Program-made: the position numbers and the translations under genes
The notes under the pieces: model-generated
Database searches by the model: none
Told to the model about the DNA's origin: nothing
The model's input: only the letters and a program-made list of their open reading frames with translations
Origin: a virus
Virus record (IMG/VR): IMGVR_UViG_3300045012_000235
Span: 60,601 to 124,600 of that record
Reading direction: 5' to 3' (one strand)
Length of the DNA: 64,000 nt
In this document: piece after piece, positions 39,684-47,760 of the stretch
Layout of the letters: each line of letters starts with the position of its first letter
Numbering within the stretch: position 1 is the stretch's first letter

Positions 39684-40915
39684 CCCTCCGCTGCAGGCCG
39701 TACTACAAGCTCTCGAAGCGTTCGATCCACGAGCACATCAAGGCCCGCGCCGCCGGAAGCGGCCCCTGGACCGTTCCTGCGCTTTGCGCGTACTACGGCC
39801 TGCAGGCGGGCTCCCTTCCAGGTGGCGGAACCATCGGCATCCTCGAGCTCGGCGGCGGCTGGGTTGCGTCGGACATGACGACGTTCTTCGGCAACATCAA
39901 TCAGCCTGTGCCGTCCATTACGGACGTGTCGGTGGACGGCACGCAAAACGCGGGCGCGGCGGGCGGGGACGCGAGCGTCGAGGTTGCGCTCGACATTCAG
40001 GTGGCGGCTGCTGTCTACCAGTACCTGACGGGCAAGAAGGCGGTCGTGCGGATGTATTGGTCCCAAGGGATCGATACGGCGGCCATTGCGTCCAGCAAGG
40101 ACGGCTGCGCGGTGTGCTCGTGCTCCTGGGGCGACGACGAGCCGGCGTGGGGCGCGTCGGGGCTCGCTGAAATGCAGGCGGCGCTCGTGACCTGCACGGG
40201 GGCAGGCACCACGTTCTTCGCGGCCAGCGGGGACAACGACGGGGACGACAGCGACGGGACGGGCAAGCCGTCGGTCGATGCGCCCGCGAGCTGCACGAAC
40301 GCTGTCGCGTGCGGCGGAACCTCGACGCCGCAGTCCGGTCCGAGCGTCATCTGGAACAACAACCCGGGGAATGCGAACGGAGAGGGCACGGGCGGAGGCT
40401 ACAGCGGCACCTTCCCGTTCGCCGCATGGTGCACTGGTCCGACCGGAACAGGACGCATGGTGTCGGACGTGGCTTCGAACGCCGACCCCGACACAGGCTT
40501 CGAGATCGTTCAGGGTGGCCAGTCGCAAGTCGTCGGCGGCACTTCGGCAGCGGCGCCGTTCTGGGCGGGCGTCTTCGCCGCGCTTGGCGCGAAGGGGCAG
40601 GGCTTCGTCAACGCGAAGCTCTGGGGAGCCAAGAGCGACTTCACGGCGGTCACGAGCGGCACCAACGGGAGCTACCCGGCGGACGTGTGCTGTGGACTCG
40701 GGGTCCCGACTCAGGCCCTCTTGACCGCGTTGGCCGGTGCGGCAGCGCCCCCGGCGCCCCCGGCCCCGCCGAGCGGTTTGCTCAGCGCCGCCCAAGTCAT
40801 CGGCGTCCAGGCGGCCATCGACTCGGTGATCGATCCGGCGGATGCGCTCATCGAGAAGGTCGTCGTCGCGCCGGAGCTTCAGGCGGCCATTACGGCGCTC
40901 GGTCCGACATCGTGA
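39680..40915 (+). CDS. sedolisin (S53) serine-carboxyl peptidase without propeptide
   Basis: 411 residues. The catalytic set is in order: E101 and D105 (GGDASVEVALDIQ), the oxyanion-hole region SGDND (D185), and S289 in GGTSAAAPFWAG. The C-terminal FTAVTSGTNGSYPADVCCGLG matches the calcium site of sedolisins. These are usually secreted, acid-active proteases with a 150-200 residue propeptide. Here the catalytic domain starts almost at once and no signal peptide is seen. A Pro/Ala linker and about 60 extra residues follow. It may be a virion or lysis-associated protease; processing of phage or host-envelope proteins is a guess. Confidence 0.8.
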   Translation: MTLRCRPYYKLSKRSIHEHIKARAAGSGPWTVPALCAYYGLQAGSLPGGGTIGILELGGGWVASDMTTFFGNINQPVPSITDVSVDGTQNAGAAGGDASVEVALDIQVAAAVYQYLTGKKAVVRMYWSQGIDTAAIASSKDGCAVCSCSWGDDEPAWGASGLAEMQAALVTCTGAGTTFFAASGDNDGDDSDGTGKPSVDAPASCTNAVACGGTSTPQSGPSVIWNNNPGNANGEGTGGGYSGTFPFAAWCTGPTGTGRMVSDVASNADPDTGFEIVQGGQSQVVGGTSAAAPFWAGVFAALGAKGQGFVNAKLWGAKSDFTAVTSGTNGSYPADVCCGLGVPTQALLTALAGAAAPPAPPAPPSGLLSAAQVIGVQAAIDSVIDPADALIEKVVVAPELQAAITALGPTS

Positions 40916-41211
40916 GTCGCGCCCTCGAGATCGTCATGGGCACGTCAATCGCGTGCGCTCTGCTTGCGTCGGTCGTGTACTTTTCGGACTGCAAACCATC
41001 TCCGGCTTCCCCGACCCCCGCCACGATCGCGAGTAGCCTCGTCGAGGCCGGCTGCGCGGCCGCCTCACCAACCCTCGTGCAGTCGGTCCAATCCGAGCTC
41101 GAGGCCGGGAGTGTGCCGGCGTGGATGTCCTGCCTCGCGGCCGGTGGAACCGTGGCCTCGTGTGCGGTACCCTGTGATGCCGCGACCACCGTCACAGTGA
41201 CGCCTCCGTAA
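40912..41211 (+). CDS. membrane-anchored/exported small protein, 99 aa
   Basis: GTG overlaps the sedolisin stop. N-terminal hydrophobic segment (IVMGTSIACALLASVVYF), then six more cysteines in a Ser/Ala-rich body. Probably periplasmic and disulfide-bonded. Confidence 0.5.
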   Translation: MSRALEIVMGTSIACALLASVVYFSDCKPSPASPTPATIASSLVEAGCAAASPTLVQSVQSELEAGSVPAWMSCLAAGGTVASCAVPCDAATTVTVTPP

Positions 41212-41285
41212 CTTCTTGGTGTTTTGCAAATCAAAGGTCGTGGTAACCTGTAGCGTGTGGTCGTCCTAGAGAGAAGGATCACTTC

Positions 41286-41843
41286 ATGCCGCCCATCCGG
41301 GACGACGACCCGCCCGAACTTCGTCAACGCTTGTTCGGGAGCCCCGCTTTGGTAGCCGAGAACGCCATGCGGCTCGCATGGGAGGCTCGGCAGGACGTAA
41401 ACCTACTGAGCGGGGAAGTCAAAAATACCTCCGCACGGCTCCTGGATTTGGAGGGTCGGATCATCTCGAGTCTGGGGCGCATCGAACAACGCCTCGGTAT
41501 CGTTGAGCGGAAACCGATCAAATCCGAGAGCCGGCCCGAGCACGCTGCCGTCGTCATCACGTCGAGTCAGCGGCCCATCAGTTATCACGAACTGCCGGAT
41601 GCCATCGCCAAGGTGATGCCGGAGATCGAGCGTCGGCAGGCGGTGGCGTGGTGGATGGGGGTTATCGACGGGTTCAAGAACGCGTTTCGTGAGGGACTCC
41701 GCAAGGGCGCAGCGGGAGCGGTTGCGGCGCTCGTGCTCGCGGGGCTCCTCCTCGCGGCCGGGTACTTTTTACGCGACTGCGCGCACTCGATCGTCAAGAC
41801 GGGCAATTCAAGCGCGGTGCCGAAGATTCACGGGGTCGAGTAA
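41286..41843 (+). CDS. coiled-coil protein with C-terminal membrane helix, 185 aa
   Basis: ATG with AGAGAAGGAT upstream. Residues about 25-75 are coiled (VKNTSARLLDLEGRIISSLGRIEQRL); a membrane helix spans about 146-166. Its end overlaps the convergent lipoprotein by 16 bases. Could be a virion or lysis membrane protein. Confidence 0.55.
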   Translation: MPPIRDDDPPELRQRLFGSPALVAENAMRLAWEARQDVNLLSGEVKNTSARLLDLEGRIISSLGRIEQRLGIVERKPIKSESRPEHAAVVITSSQRPISYHELPDAIAKVMPEIERRQAVAWWMGVIDGFKNAFREGLRKGAAGAVAALVLAGLLLAAGYFLRDCAHSIVKTGNSSAVPKIHGVE

Positions 41844-42142
41844 GACGGCGTCCACTGTTTGCCGCGAACCTTCATCGGTTGCGGACCTGCGTCGGGGGAT
41901 GCGGCACTGAAGCGCATGTCGTCTGTCCCGATGTAGCAGCACGAGTCGGCCGGGCAGCCGACCGACGGGAAGCTCCCGCCGCACGTGTCTCCTTGGCCGC
42001 AGCACGTGAGCGGAGTCGTTGAGTAAATGACGCCCGATGGAGTGCACGGGTAGTCCGCCGTGGGCGTCTGCGCGGGATCGTGTTTGCTAACCCACGTGCA
42101 GCTCGTGAGCGCTACGGCGAGTGCGAGGACGACGCGAATCAT
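41828..42142 (-). CDS. lipoprotein, 104 aa, Cys-rich
   Basis: MIRVVLALAVALTSC is a lipoprotein signal. The mature part has seven further cysteines (CTPSG, TCCGQGDTC, GCPADSCC), as in disulfide-stabilised surface proteins. ATG overlaps the upstream stop. Confidence 0.6.
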   Translation of the reverse strand: MIRVVLALAVALTSCTWVSKHDPAQTPTADYPCTPSGVIYSTTPLTCCGQGDTCGGSFPSVGCPADSCCYIGTDDMRFSAASPDAGPQPMKVRGKQWTPSYSTP

Positions 42143-42389
42143 GCGAGCGTGACCTCGACTGGAACGGGTTCGACTTCGATGTACTCGGCGATCTGTGAGC
42201 CCCCGAACGCAAACGTGCCGCGCGCGTACCGGAAGAAGCGGCCTTGCCAGGACAAGATCGGGGCGAACTGGGCCTCGTCGTCCGGGAACCGTTCGTCGGG
42301 GAGATCTTCGAGTTCGGCTGTTCCGATGAGCGTTCCCGAGGTGGGGTCTGAAGGGTCTGTTTGGCACGCAAGTTCACGGTTTCGGTCAT
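42139..42389 (-). CDS. hypothetical protein requiring a frameshift or non-standard start
   Basis: The frame ending at 42139 clearly codes (DERFPDDEAQFAPILSWQG; FRYARGTFAFGGSQIAEYIE) and overlaps the lipoprotein start as ATGA. No ATG, GTG or TTG lies in that frame back to a TAG near 42398. MTETVNLRA at 42389 reads in another frame and could join it by a -1 shift near 42366-42372. A sequencing error, a programmed shift or a rare start are all possible. Confidence 0.4.
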
Positions 42390-42399
42390 GGGAACCATT

Positions 42400-42678
42400 C
42401 TACAGCAGTTTCAGTGCGTCGATCGCCGTCGCAGCGCCCGCAACACCGGCGACGACTCCGGCGATGGTTCCGATGACTCCAAGCACCGCGAGCACCTTGC
42501 CGAACGTGTCCGGCGACTTGACCCAGTCGGTGTTGCGGTAGCTCTCGGCGATGGCGATTTGCTCTTCGGGGGTGCACGTCAGGAAATCCTGAATCTCGTC
42601 GGGCGACAGGCTGGTTAGCGTGACGAGTTCGGCAACGTACTTCGTGAACGCTTCTTCTTCCGGCGTCAGGGCTGGCAA
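42400..42678 (-). CDS. small protein with C-terminal membrane helix, 92 aa
   Basis: TTG start with GGAGG six bases upstream, inside the previous gene's end. Helical acidic body (LTPEEEAFTKYVAEL) and a C-terminal Gly/Ala-rich membrane segment (AVLGVIGTIAGVVAGVAGAA). Possibly a tail-anchored virion or lysis protein. Confidence 0.5.
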   Translation of the reverse strand: MPALTPEEEAFTKYVAELVTLTSLSPDEIQDFLTCTPEEQIAIAESYRNTDWVKSPDTFGKVLAVLGVIGTIAGVVAGVAGAATAIDALKLL

Positions 42679-42926
42679 GAGATACCTCCGCCATCGAGGT
42701 CCACCGGCTTGCCGTGGCGGAGGAGCATGCTTTCGTTGTTGCAAAGCGCGGCCCTCTCGAGGGCCCGTACTTGCGACGGCGTGCAGGCGCCGGCATCCGG
42801 TGCGCAGATCGCTTCGATGAGAAGCTCGTCCTTGACCGCGCTCGTGGCGCTCTTCGTGTCCGCTTCTGCCCAACCGCCACCGCACCCGCACGAGGCGATG
42901 AGACCCAACCACCAAAGCCGGATCAC
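42666..42926 (-). CDS. lipoprotein, 86 aa
   Basis: GTG start. MIRLWWLGLIASC ends in a lipobox. Mature CAPDAGACTPSQ and C-terminal cysteines suggest disulfides. Coupled to the next gene. Confidence 0.55.
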   Translation of the reverse strand: MIRLWWLGLIASCGCGGGWAEADTKSATSAVKDELLIEAICAPDAGACTPSQVRALERAALCNNESMLLRHGKPVDLDGGGISCQP

Positions 42927-43141
42927 GAGGCCCTTGAGGTATCCACGATGAACGCCGAGACGTCCGCCATCGAGCGGCAGGCCCGGCTTGGGTGCAGGCC
43001 TTCCGCGCTGGTGTCCACCTGCGTCGAGTAGCCGACCGCGTACGCTGCCTGCTTGATCGAGCCGCTGTACGAGTTCCAGACCGAGTCGTCCACCACGGCC
43101 GTCGCCAGGATTCCGTCGCTGTTGCAGAGCGACAGAAACAT
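42923..43141 (-). CDS. hypothetical protein, 72 aa
   Basis: ATG overlaps the holin-like gene's stop region. VDDSVWNSYSGSIKQAAYAVGYS suggests a small folded domain. Its stop overlaps the lipoprotein GTG. Confidence 0.5.
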   Translation of the reverse strand: MFLSLCNSDGILATAVVDDSVWNSYSGSIKQAAYAVGYSTQVDTSAEGLHPSRACRSMADVSAFIVDTSRAS

Positions 43142-43617
43142 CACGCAGCCTTGGGCGGATCGGCCTTGACCCCGTTGTCGTTTGCCGCCGACTGCCGCGT
43201 GATCTTGGGCGCGGAGATGTGCTGGTGCGCCGTGATGCCGCTCACCGCTCCGGTGAGGGCCATGAAGCCCGCCAGAAAGGCGTTGAACCATGCGGCTTCG
43301 TTGTCGGTCGTCGCCGCTGTGATCGACATCACGAAAGCCGTCAGGAAGGTGCCGAACAGGGTCACGTACGGGATCCAGGCCGGGGGGAGCGGGATGACCC
43401 CGAGGAACGTTCCGGTGCTGATGGCTTGCGATACGAAACCGACCAGAACGCTCAGGAGGGCGACGATGACGGTCGTGGCTGTGACCTTCGCTACGATAAC
43501 GGGGGCCGCACCGGCGCCCGCCGTCTGCGCCAGCGCGGTTGAGGCTCCAAAAAGAAACAAGCACGTTGCGAGCATCAGGGCCATCATCCATGCCAGTTTT
43601 CGGGTTCGTTCGCGCAT
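43141..43617 (-). CDS. holin-like multi-pass membrane protein, 158 aa
   Basis: N-terminal signal-like segment (MALMLATCLFLFGASTALA) then three hydrophobic helices (about 40-65, 75-102 and 112-132) and a polar C-terminus. Size and topology fit phage holins, which form lysis holes at a set time. No holin family signature is seen, so the call rests on topology and on the nearby small membrane proteins. Confidence 0.45.
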   Translation of the reverse strand: MRERTRKLAWMMALMLATCLFLFGASTALAQTAGAGAAPVIVAKVTATTVIVALLSVLVGFVSQAISTGTFLGVIPLPPAWIPYVTLFGTFLTAFVMSITAATTDNEAAWFNAFLAGFMALTGAVSGITAHQHISAPKITRQSAANDNGVKADPPKAA

Positions 43618-43657
43618 GACGCGATTGTACCCGGCATAGCCTGTGTGCGGCAAACTT

Positions 43658-43867
43658 TTACAGGTGGTCGAGGTTCTGCGCGGGTTCGAGCCGCGCTCGA
43701 ATACCCTTTTCGAGGGAGATGACTTCGTCCAGAAGGGCATCGATCCGAGCGCGGAGCTTCTGATCTCCGGCGGTGGACGCACGCGCCACAGCGAATCGAA
43801 GATGCGCGCTCGAGTCCCGAAGAGCGTTGGCAGCGAGGTGGACGTGGTGACGCGATTCGATGCTCAT
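43658..43867 (-). CDS. helical hypothetical protein, 69 aa
   Basis: ATG with GGAGATC upstream. Almost entirely helical (LRARIDALLDEVISLEKGIRARL). Small coiled protein between structural and lysis-like genes. Confidence 0.45.
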   Translation of the reverse strand: MSIESRHHVHLAANALRDSSAHLRFAVARASTAGDQKLRARIDALLDEVISLEKGIRARLEPAQNLDHL

Positions 43868-43878
43868 GCGAGATCTCC

Positions 43879-45807
43879 TTACAGCAGCGTGATCGGTTGC
43901 GAGACGACCGGTGCTCCCAGGATGAGTGACAACGTTCGCGCATAGAGACCGCTCAGCCTGGTAGGAAGCGGGTTCGACGCCAGCGTGCGCGGATTGACCA
44001 CCGTGGCGGTCGCATGAGACGTCGCTCCGGTGACGGTTTCGCTCCGCACGAAGCCGCTCTTGACCGATCCTGGATTGAAAGCAAGGGTCCCCGACTCGTC
44101 CATGCCGGGGTTGTCGTAGAGCACGGTGCCCGTGCCGCCGCTCTTCTGTCCGTTCACGGTCTCGCCCGGCGTGAACGGCCCGCCCGTCACGTCCACGTAC
44201 GTCAGCGCGGGGGCGGTTTGCTGCGGCAACGTGAACTCCGCGAGCAACGTCATGAGGTGCGCGTCATCCGGTGGCGCCGCCTGCGAGGGGGACACGAGAA
44301 ATGCCGAACTCACGACGGCGTCAGCTTCCTCGCTCACCGATCGTGCGGGACGGATGTTCGCGAAATCGTGGTGAGTCTCTGCTCCAGGGGCGATCTCCGG
44401 ATTCGATAGGCCCGTGTACGCCGTCGTCAGCTTGACGAACGTCGCGCTCACGGATGCGACCGAGTATTGCACGCCCGGTTGCGCGTCGAACTCGATCGTC
44501 GCTGAACCTGTCGCGGTCGTTGCTGCGGCCGACGTGCCACTGTATGGGGTCGTGAGGATGCCGATTGTGCCTGCGTCGATCGCGACGGCGAGCACGTACG
44601 TGACAGTGGGCTGCTCGGCGAAGACGATGCCGGTGCCCGCGGGGAGTGTTTGCGCGACGGAGAACACGATCTCTTCGTCGCCGTGAGTTACATCGACGGT
44701 GCCCGAGAGCGCCTCTCCTACGATGACGCCGATCTGGCTGACCGTCGTCAGCACGGTCGGCGACCCCTGATTGACCCAGAAGTCGCCGGCGAGCTGGGGC
44801 GCGCTGTTTTGCTGCTGCGCGAGCGCGAAGTAGCTCGGCGGCAGGTAGATGAGCGGCCGGGTGATCGTGAGCTGAGCGGCGTCGGTGAGATCCGGGAAGT
44901 CTGCGGGTGTCGCTTCGGAGGGAAGAGGTGGTAGGAGAGCCTCGAGCGCGGCGAGCGTGATTTGTCCAACGCTGTTCTCGAAAGCTCCGGTCTGGAAGAC
45001 GAAGCACTCGGTGATTTCGGCAACGTCTATGCTGCCCCCGGCGAGCGTGACCACGGCCGGGAATTTTCCCATCAACTTCGTGTGGACCGTGAATGGGCCC
45101 GCCCCGGTCGAGTCGAGGTAGGTGAGCGCCATGATCTGCGCGCCGCTGCCGGCCGGGATCGCGGGCGTTGTGTCGACGCCATCGGTGTCGAGGGTGCTTG
45201 TCGAGTAGAACGCGACGACCGCCGCGGGCGCGGGGAGGGTCACGGGCCGCAGCGTGTACCGGTTGATGGTCGTTTGCTCCAGCGTGTACGGGAGCGTCGG
45301 CGACGCAACCGGAGGTGCATGCTCAGGACCGGTCGGCCGGCATGGGAATGGCGGCGGAGCGGGTGGGGAGTCGACGCTCGTCATGTTGAGCGTCAGGGTG
45401 CGGGTCGCGACGGGCGCGGTCACTGTTCCGCCGCCCGTATACGCGCCGTTGCCCGTGCTACCGACGAGCGCGAAGCTGTCGCCGGTGAGGTCCGCGATTT
45501 CGAACGATCCGTTGGCGGCGGTGTTGCCGGTCGCGTCGGCGAGGGTTACGACCATGCCGTTCGCGAGCCCTACGGTGGATGCGACTCCTACGACGATCGG
45601 GCTTGCGTTCGTGGCGGTCAGGACCGCCTGCGAGTACGCCGCGGAGGCGTCGCTCGCGACGGTGAGTCCAAACGCTTGCCCGAGAACCGGGTCGGTCGTG
45701 TCGTCTGTGTACAAGGGGACCGCGGAGAGCTTCGCGGCGGCCTGCGTGGGCGTGTAGATCGAGCCGGACGTCGCGATGCTAAAAGCCAGGGCGAGCTGGT
45801 TTGCCAT
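43879..45807 (-). CDS. large beta-rich structural protein, possibly fibre or receptor-binding
   Basis: 642 residues, mostly short beta strands with Gly/Thr/Ala-rich turns, no cysteine-rich or enzymatic motif. A GxGTVLYDNPGMD segment near the C-terminus resembles repeats in phage fibre and baseplate proteins (GTGTV after a VTGG/QKSGG turn). The N-terminus (ANQLALAFSIATSGS) lacks a signal. A surface fibre or capsid decoration role is inferred from composition. Confidence 0.45.
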   Translation of the reverse strand: MANQLALAFSIATSGSIYTPTQAAAKLSAVPLYTDDTTDPVLGQAFGLTVASDASAAYSQAVLTATNASPIVVGVASTVGLANGMVVTLADATGNTAANGSFEIADLTGDSFALVGSTGNGAYTGGGTVTAPVATRTLTLNMTSVDSPPAPPPFPCRPTGPEHAPPVASPTLPYTLEQTTINRYTLRPVTLPAPAAVVAFYSTSTLDTDGVDTTPAIPAGSGAQIMALTYLDSTGAGPFTVHTKLMGKFPAVVTLAGGSIDVAEITECFVFQTGAFENSVGQITLAALEALLPPLPSEATPADFPDLTDAAQLTITRPLIYLPPSYFALAQQQNSAPQLAGDFWVNQGSPTVLTTVSQIGVIVGEALSGTVDVTHGDEEIVFSVAQTLPAGTGIVFAEQPTVTYVLAVAIDAGTIGILTTPYSGTSAAATTATGSATIEFDAQPGVQYSVASVSATFVKLTTAYTGLSNPEIAPGAETHHDFANIRPARSVSEEADAVVSSAFLVSPSQAAPPDDAHLMTLLAEFTLPQQTAPALTYVDVTGGPFTPGETVNGQKSGGTGTVLYDNPGMDESGTLAFNPGSVKSGFVRSETVTGATSHATATVVNPRTLASNPLPTRLSGLYARTLSLILGAPVVSQPITLL

Positions 45808-45879
45808 GTTCAGGGGAGGCTACCACGATCATGCGCGTCTTTCGTGGCGTAGAAGCCCGCCCGGCGACCCGCAAAGGAT

Positions 45880-45909
45880 TTGCATCCAACAGGCATCACG
45901 TGGTAGACA
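45880..45909 (+). promoter_or_regulatory. candidate promoter of the CRISPR effector gene
   Basis: TTGCAT (45880-45885), 18 bases, TAGACA (45904-45909), leaving a leader of about 30 bases to the ATG at 45946 with GGGAGAAAG as ribosome site. Confidence 0.4.
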
Positions 45910-45945
45910 TTGATTGACAGCGAGCCACAAAGTGGGAGAAAGATC

Positions 45946-47739
45946 ATGTCCATTCGCGTCTTCAAGTACGGTCTGCTTGCGCCCACCACGAACGCCACCC
46001 TCGTGCGAGATCAACTCCGGCTCATGGGTCGGTACCGCAATGTTCTCACGGAGATCGAGTGCGCCCGGCGAGCTGCTCTGCGCCCAGTGCTTCGGGCGCA
46101 CGGGGACATTGCACAACTCGAGGCTGACGTGGGGCGGGCTCAAGCCGAATTGGACGCTGGACTCTTGGCGGTGCGCTCGGCCCGCGCGCAGACCCGCAGT
46201 CGGTCGGAAACTCAGGAGATGCGGGCGCGGGTCACGGCGGCTCGCGAAGTCCGGCGGCTCGCGAAGGGCGTGCTCGCTCAGGCCAGGCAAGCTCAGAAGA
46301 GCGATCCCGGTATCCTCGCCGCCAAGGATCGCATTCACGCCCGCGCTCTCGAGCTCACGAAATCCGCTCGGGAGCACTGCGGGGTCTACTGGGGCAGTTA
46401 CCTTCTTGTCGAGGACGCTGCAGGGAGTTCCTTCGAGAGCACTCCAATGTTCGACGGGACCGAGCCGTCCGATCCTCGGTTCGTGCGCTTTGATGGTCAG
46501 GGATCCGTCGGCGTGCAGATCCAGGGCGGCCGACCCGCGATTCAGCTCTTCGAGGAGAATACACTCTGCCGCATCGAACTGATCGAGGGGCGCCGCAATC
46601 CGGTCCTCCACCTGCGGGTGGGGTCGAAAGAGGACGGATCGCCGGTATGGGCAATTTTTCCGATGAAGATGCACCGGCCGTTTCCGCTGGGGAGCGTTGT
46701 CAAGAGAGTGACGGTTTCCATCCGGCGAATTGGCCCGCGCGAGCGATGGACCGTGCAATTCACGCTCGTCATTCCCGACGAGATCCGCGCTGCCATCAAC
46801 GATCGTAGGGTGGCGATTGACGTAGGATGGCGCCAGATGAGCGACGGCTCGGTTCGCGTGGCCTACCTCCGCGGGACGGACGGCTACGAGCACGACATGC
46901 GGCTACCGGCCCGGCTCGTCGAAGCCTTCGGACGGTCGGACGGTCTGCGCCGGGTTCGTGACAAGAACTTCAACGCCATTCGCCCGCAACTCGTTGCGTT
47001 CCTCGCGGCGAATCAGGTTCCGGCATGGCTGGTCAAGGCTACCGAGACGTTGCCGTACTGGCGGTCGGCCGGCCGGCTGGCTGCCCTCACTCGCAAGTGG
47101 GCTCAGAATCGCTTTCAGGGCGACGAGGCGGCCTACGACGCAATGGAGGCGTGGCGATACCACGATCACCACTTGTGGAGCTACGAATGTGATGAGCGAG
47201 CCAAGCATCTTGGGCATCGCAAGGACATCTACCGGGTCATGGCTCGGCAGCTCGCCAACAGGTACGAGCGACTCGTTCTGGAGGACTTTGATCTCCGGGA
47301 GGTTGCTGAGGTCCCGGCGCCCGACTCCGAGGAGCAGAACATTGCGGCGGCTCGCGCCAAACGTCAACGCATCGCAATCTCGGAGCTCCGCCTGTGCCTT
47401 GTGAATGCGTTCACGAAGATGCGCACGGACCACGTGTCTGCCGTGGACTCGACGCACATCTGCCACGTCTGCGGCTCGGTTGAAGAGTTTGATGCGGCCG
47501 TCAAGGTGAGCCACACGTGCTCTGGTTGTATGACGACGTGGGACCAGGATGACAACGCTTGCTATGTTCTCTTGGCTCGAAGCGAGCCGACGGGCGATGA
47601 CGAAACACCCGGGGGCGCTCGCGGGGAGGAAACTCCAACGATTATCGAGACTCGGTGGAGGCGGGCGGCTCGGTTGGCGGCTGAGAGGACGGCCAGAAAT
47701 GAGATCGCTCGCAAACCGGAGGGCAATGCTGCAGAATGA
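45946..47739 (+). CDS. compact Cas12-family (type V) CRISPR effector, Cas12m/V-U1-like
   Basis: 597 residues. The C-terminal half is a RuvC/TnpB-type nuclease: RuvC-I RRVAIDVGWRQ (D292), RuvC-II RLVLEDFDLREV (E446), a four-cysteine zinc ribbon (CHVCG at 506/509, CSGC at 525/528) and RuvC-III WDQDDNACYVLL (D533/D535). The N-terminal 280 residues hold long helices with coiled stretches (about 55-140) and a beta-rich wedge (about 180-280), as in small Cas12 proteins. It is far shorter than Cas12a (about 1300), longer than TnpB (about 400), and the array starts 21 bases after its stop. The D-x-GWR signature recalls type V-U1/V-M, from memory. All three acidic positions are kept. Start chosen for its ribosome site; an upstream in-frame ATG at 45910 lacks one. 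No transposon ends or tracr-like segment were seen. Confidence 0.85.
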   Translation: MSIRVFKYGLLAPTTNATLVRDQLRLMGRYRNVLTEIECARRAALRPVLRAHGDIAQLEADVGRAQAELDAGLLAVRSARAQTRSRSETQEMRARVTAAREVRRLAKGVLAQARQAQKSDPGILAAKDRIHARALELTKSAREHCGVYWGSYLLVEDAAGSSFESTPMFDGTEPSDPRFVRFDGQGSVGVQIQGGRPAIQLFEENTLCRIELIEGRRNPVLHLRVGSKEDGSPVWAIFPMKMHRPFPLGSVVKRVTVSIRRIGPRERWTVQFTLVIPDEIRAAINDRRVAIDVGWRQMSDGSVRVAYLRGTDGYEHDMRLPARLVEAFGRSDGLRRVRDKNFNAIRPQLVAFLAANQVPAWLVKATETLPYWRSAGRLAALTRKWAQNRFQGDEAAYDAMEAWRYHDHHLWSYECDERAKHLGHRKDIYRVMARQLANRYERLVLEDFDLREVAEVPAPDSEEQNIAAARAKRQRIAISELRLCLVNAFTKMRTDHVSAVDSTHICHVCGSVEEFDAAVKVSHTCSGCMTTWDQDDNACYVLLARSEPTGDDETPGGARGEETPTIIETRWRRAARLAAERTARNEIARKPEGNAAE

Positions 47740-47760
47740 AAAGGAGTGTTTGGGTGACCT

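Noticed and set aside
43660-43720. A tRNA-like GGTTCGAGCC stretch.
   Set aside because: No acceptor or anticodon stem surrounds it and it lies within a coding region; no tRNA was found anywhere in the window.
45910-45945. Upstream ATG adding 12 residues to the Cas12-like protein.
   Set aside because: It has no ribosome site and lies within the predicted promoter/leader; the ATG at 45946 has GGGAGAAAG at good spacing.
45946-47739. Reading the effector as a TnpB transposase of an IS605/IS607 element.
   Set aside because: It is about 200 residues longer than TnpB, no TnpA or transposon ends are seen, and a large array follows directly.
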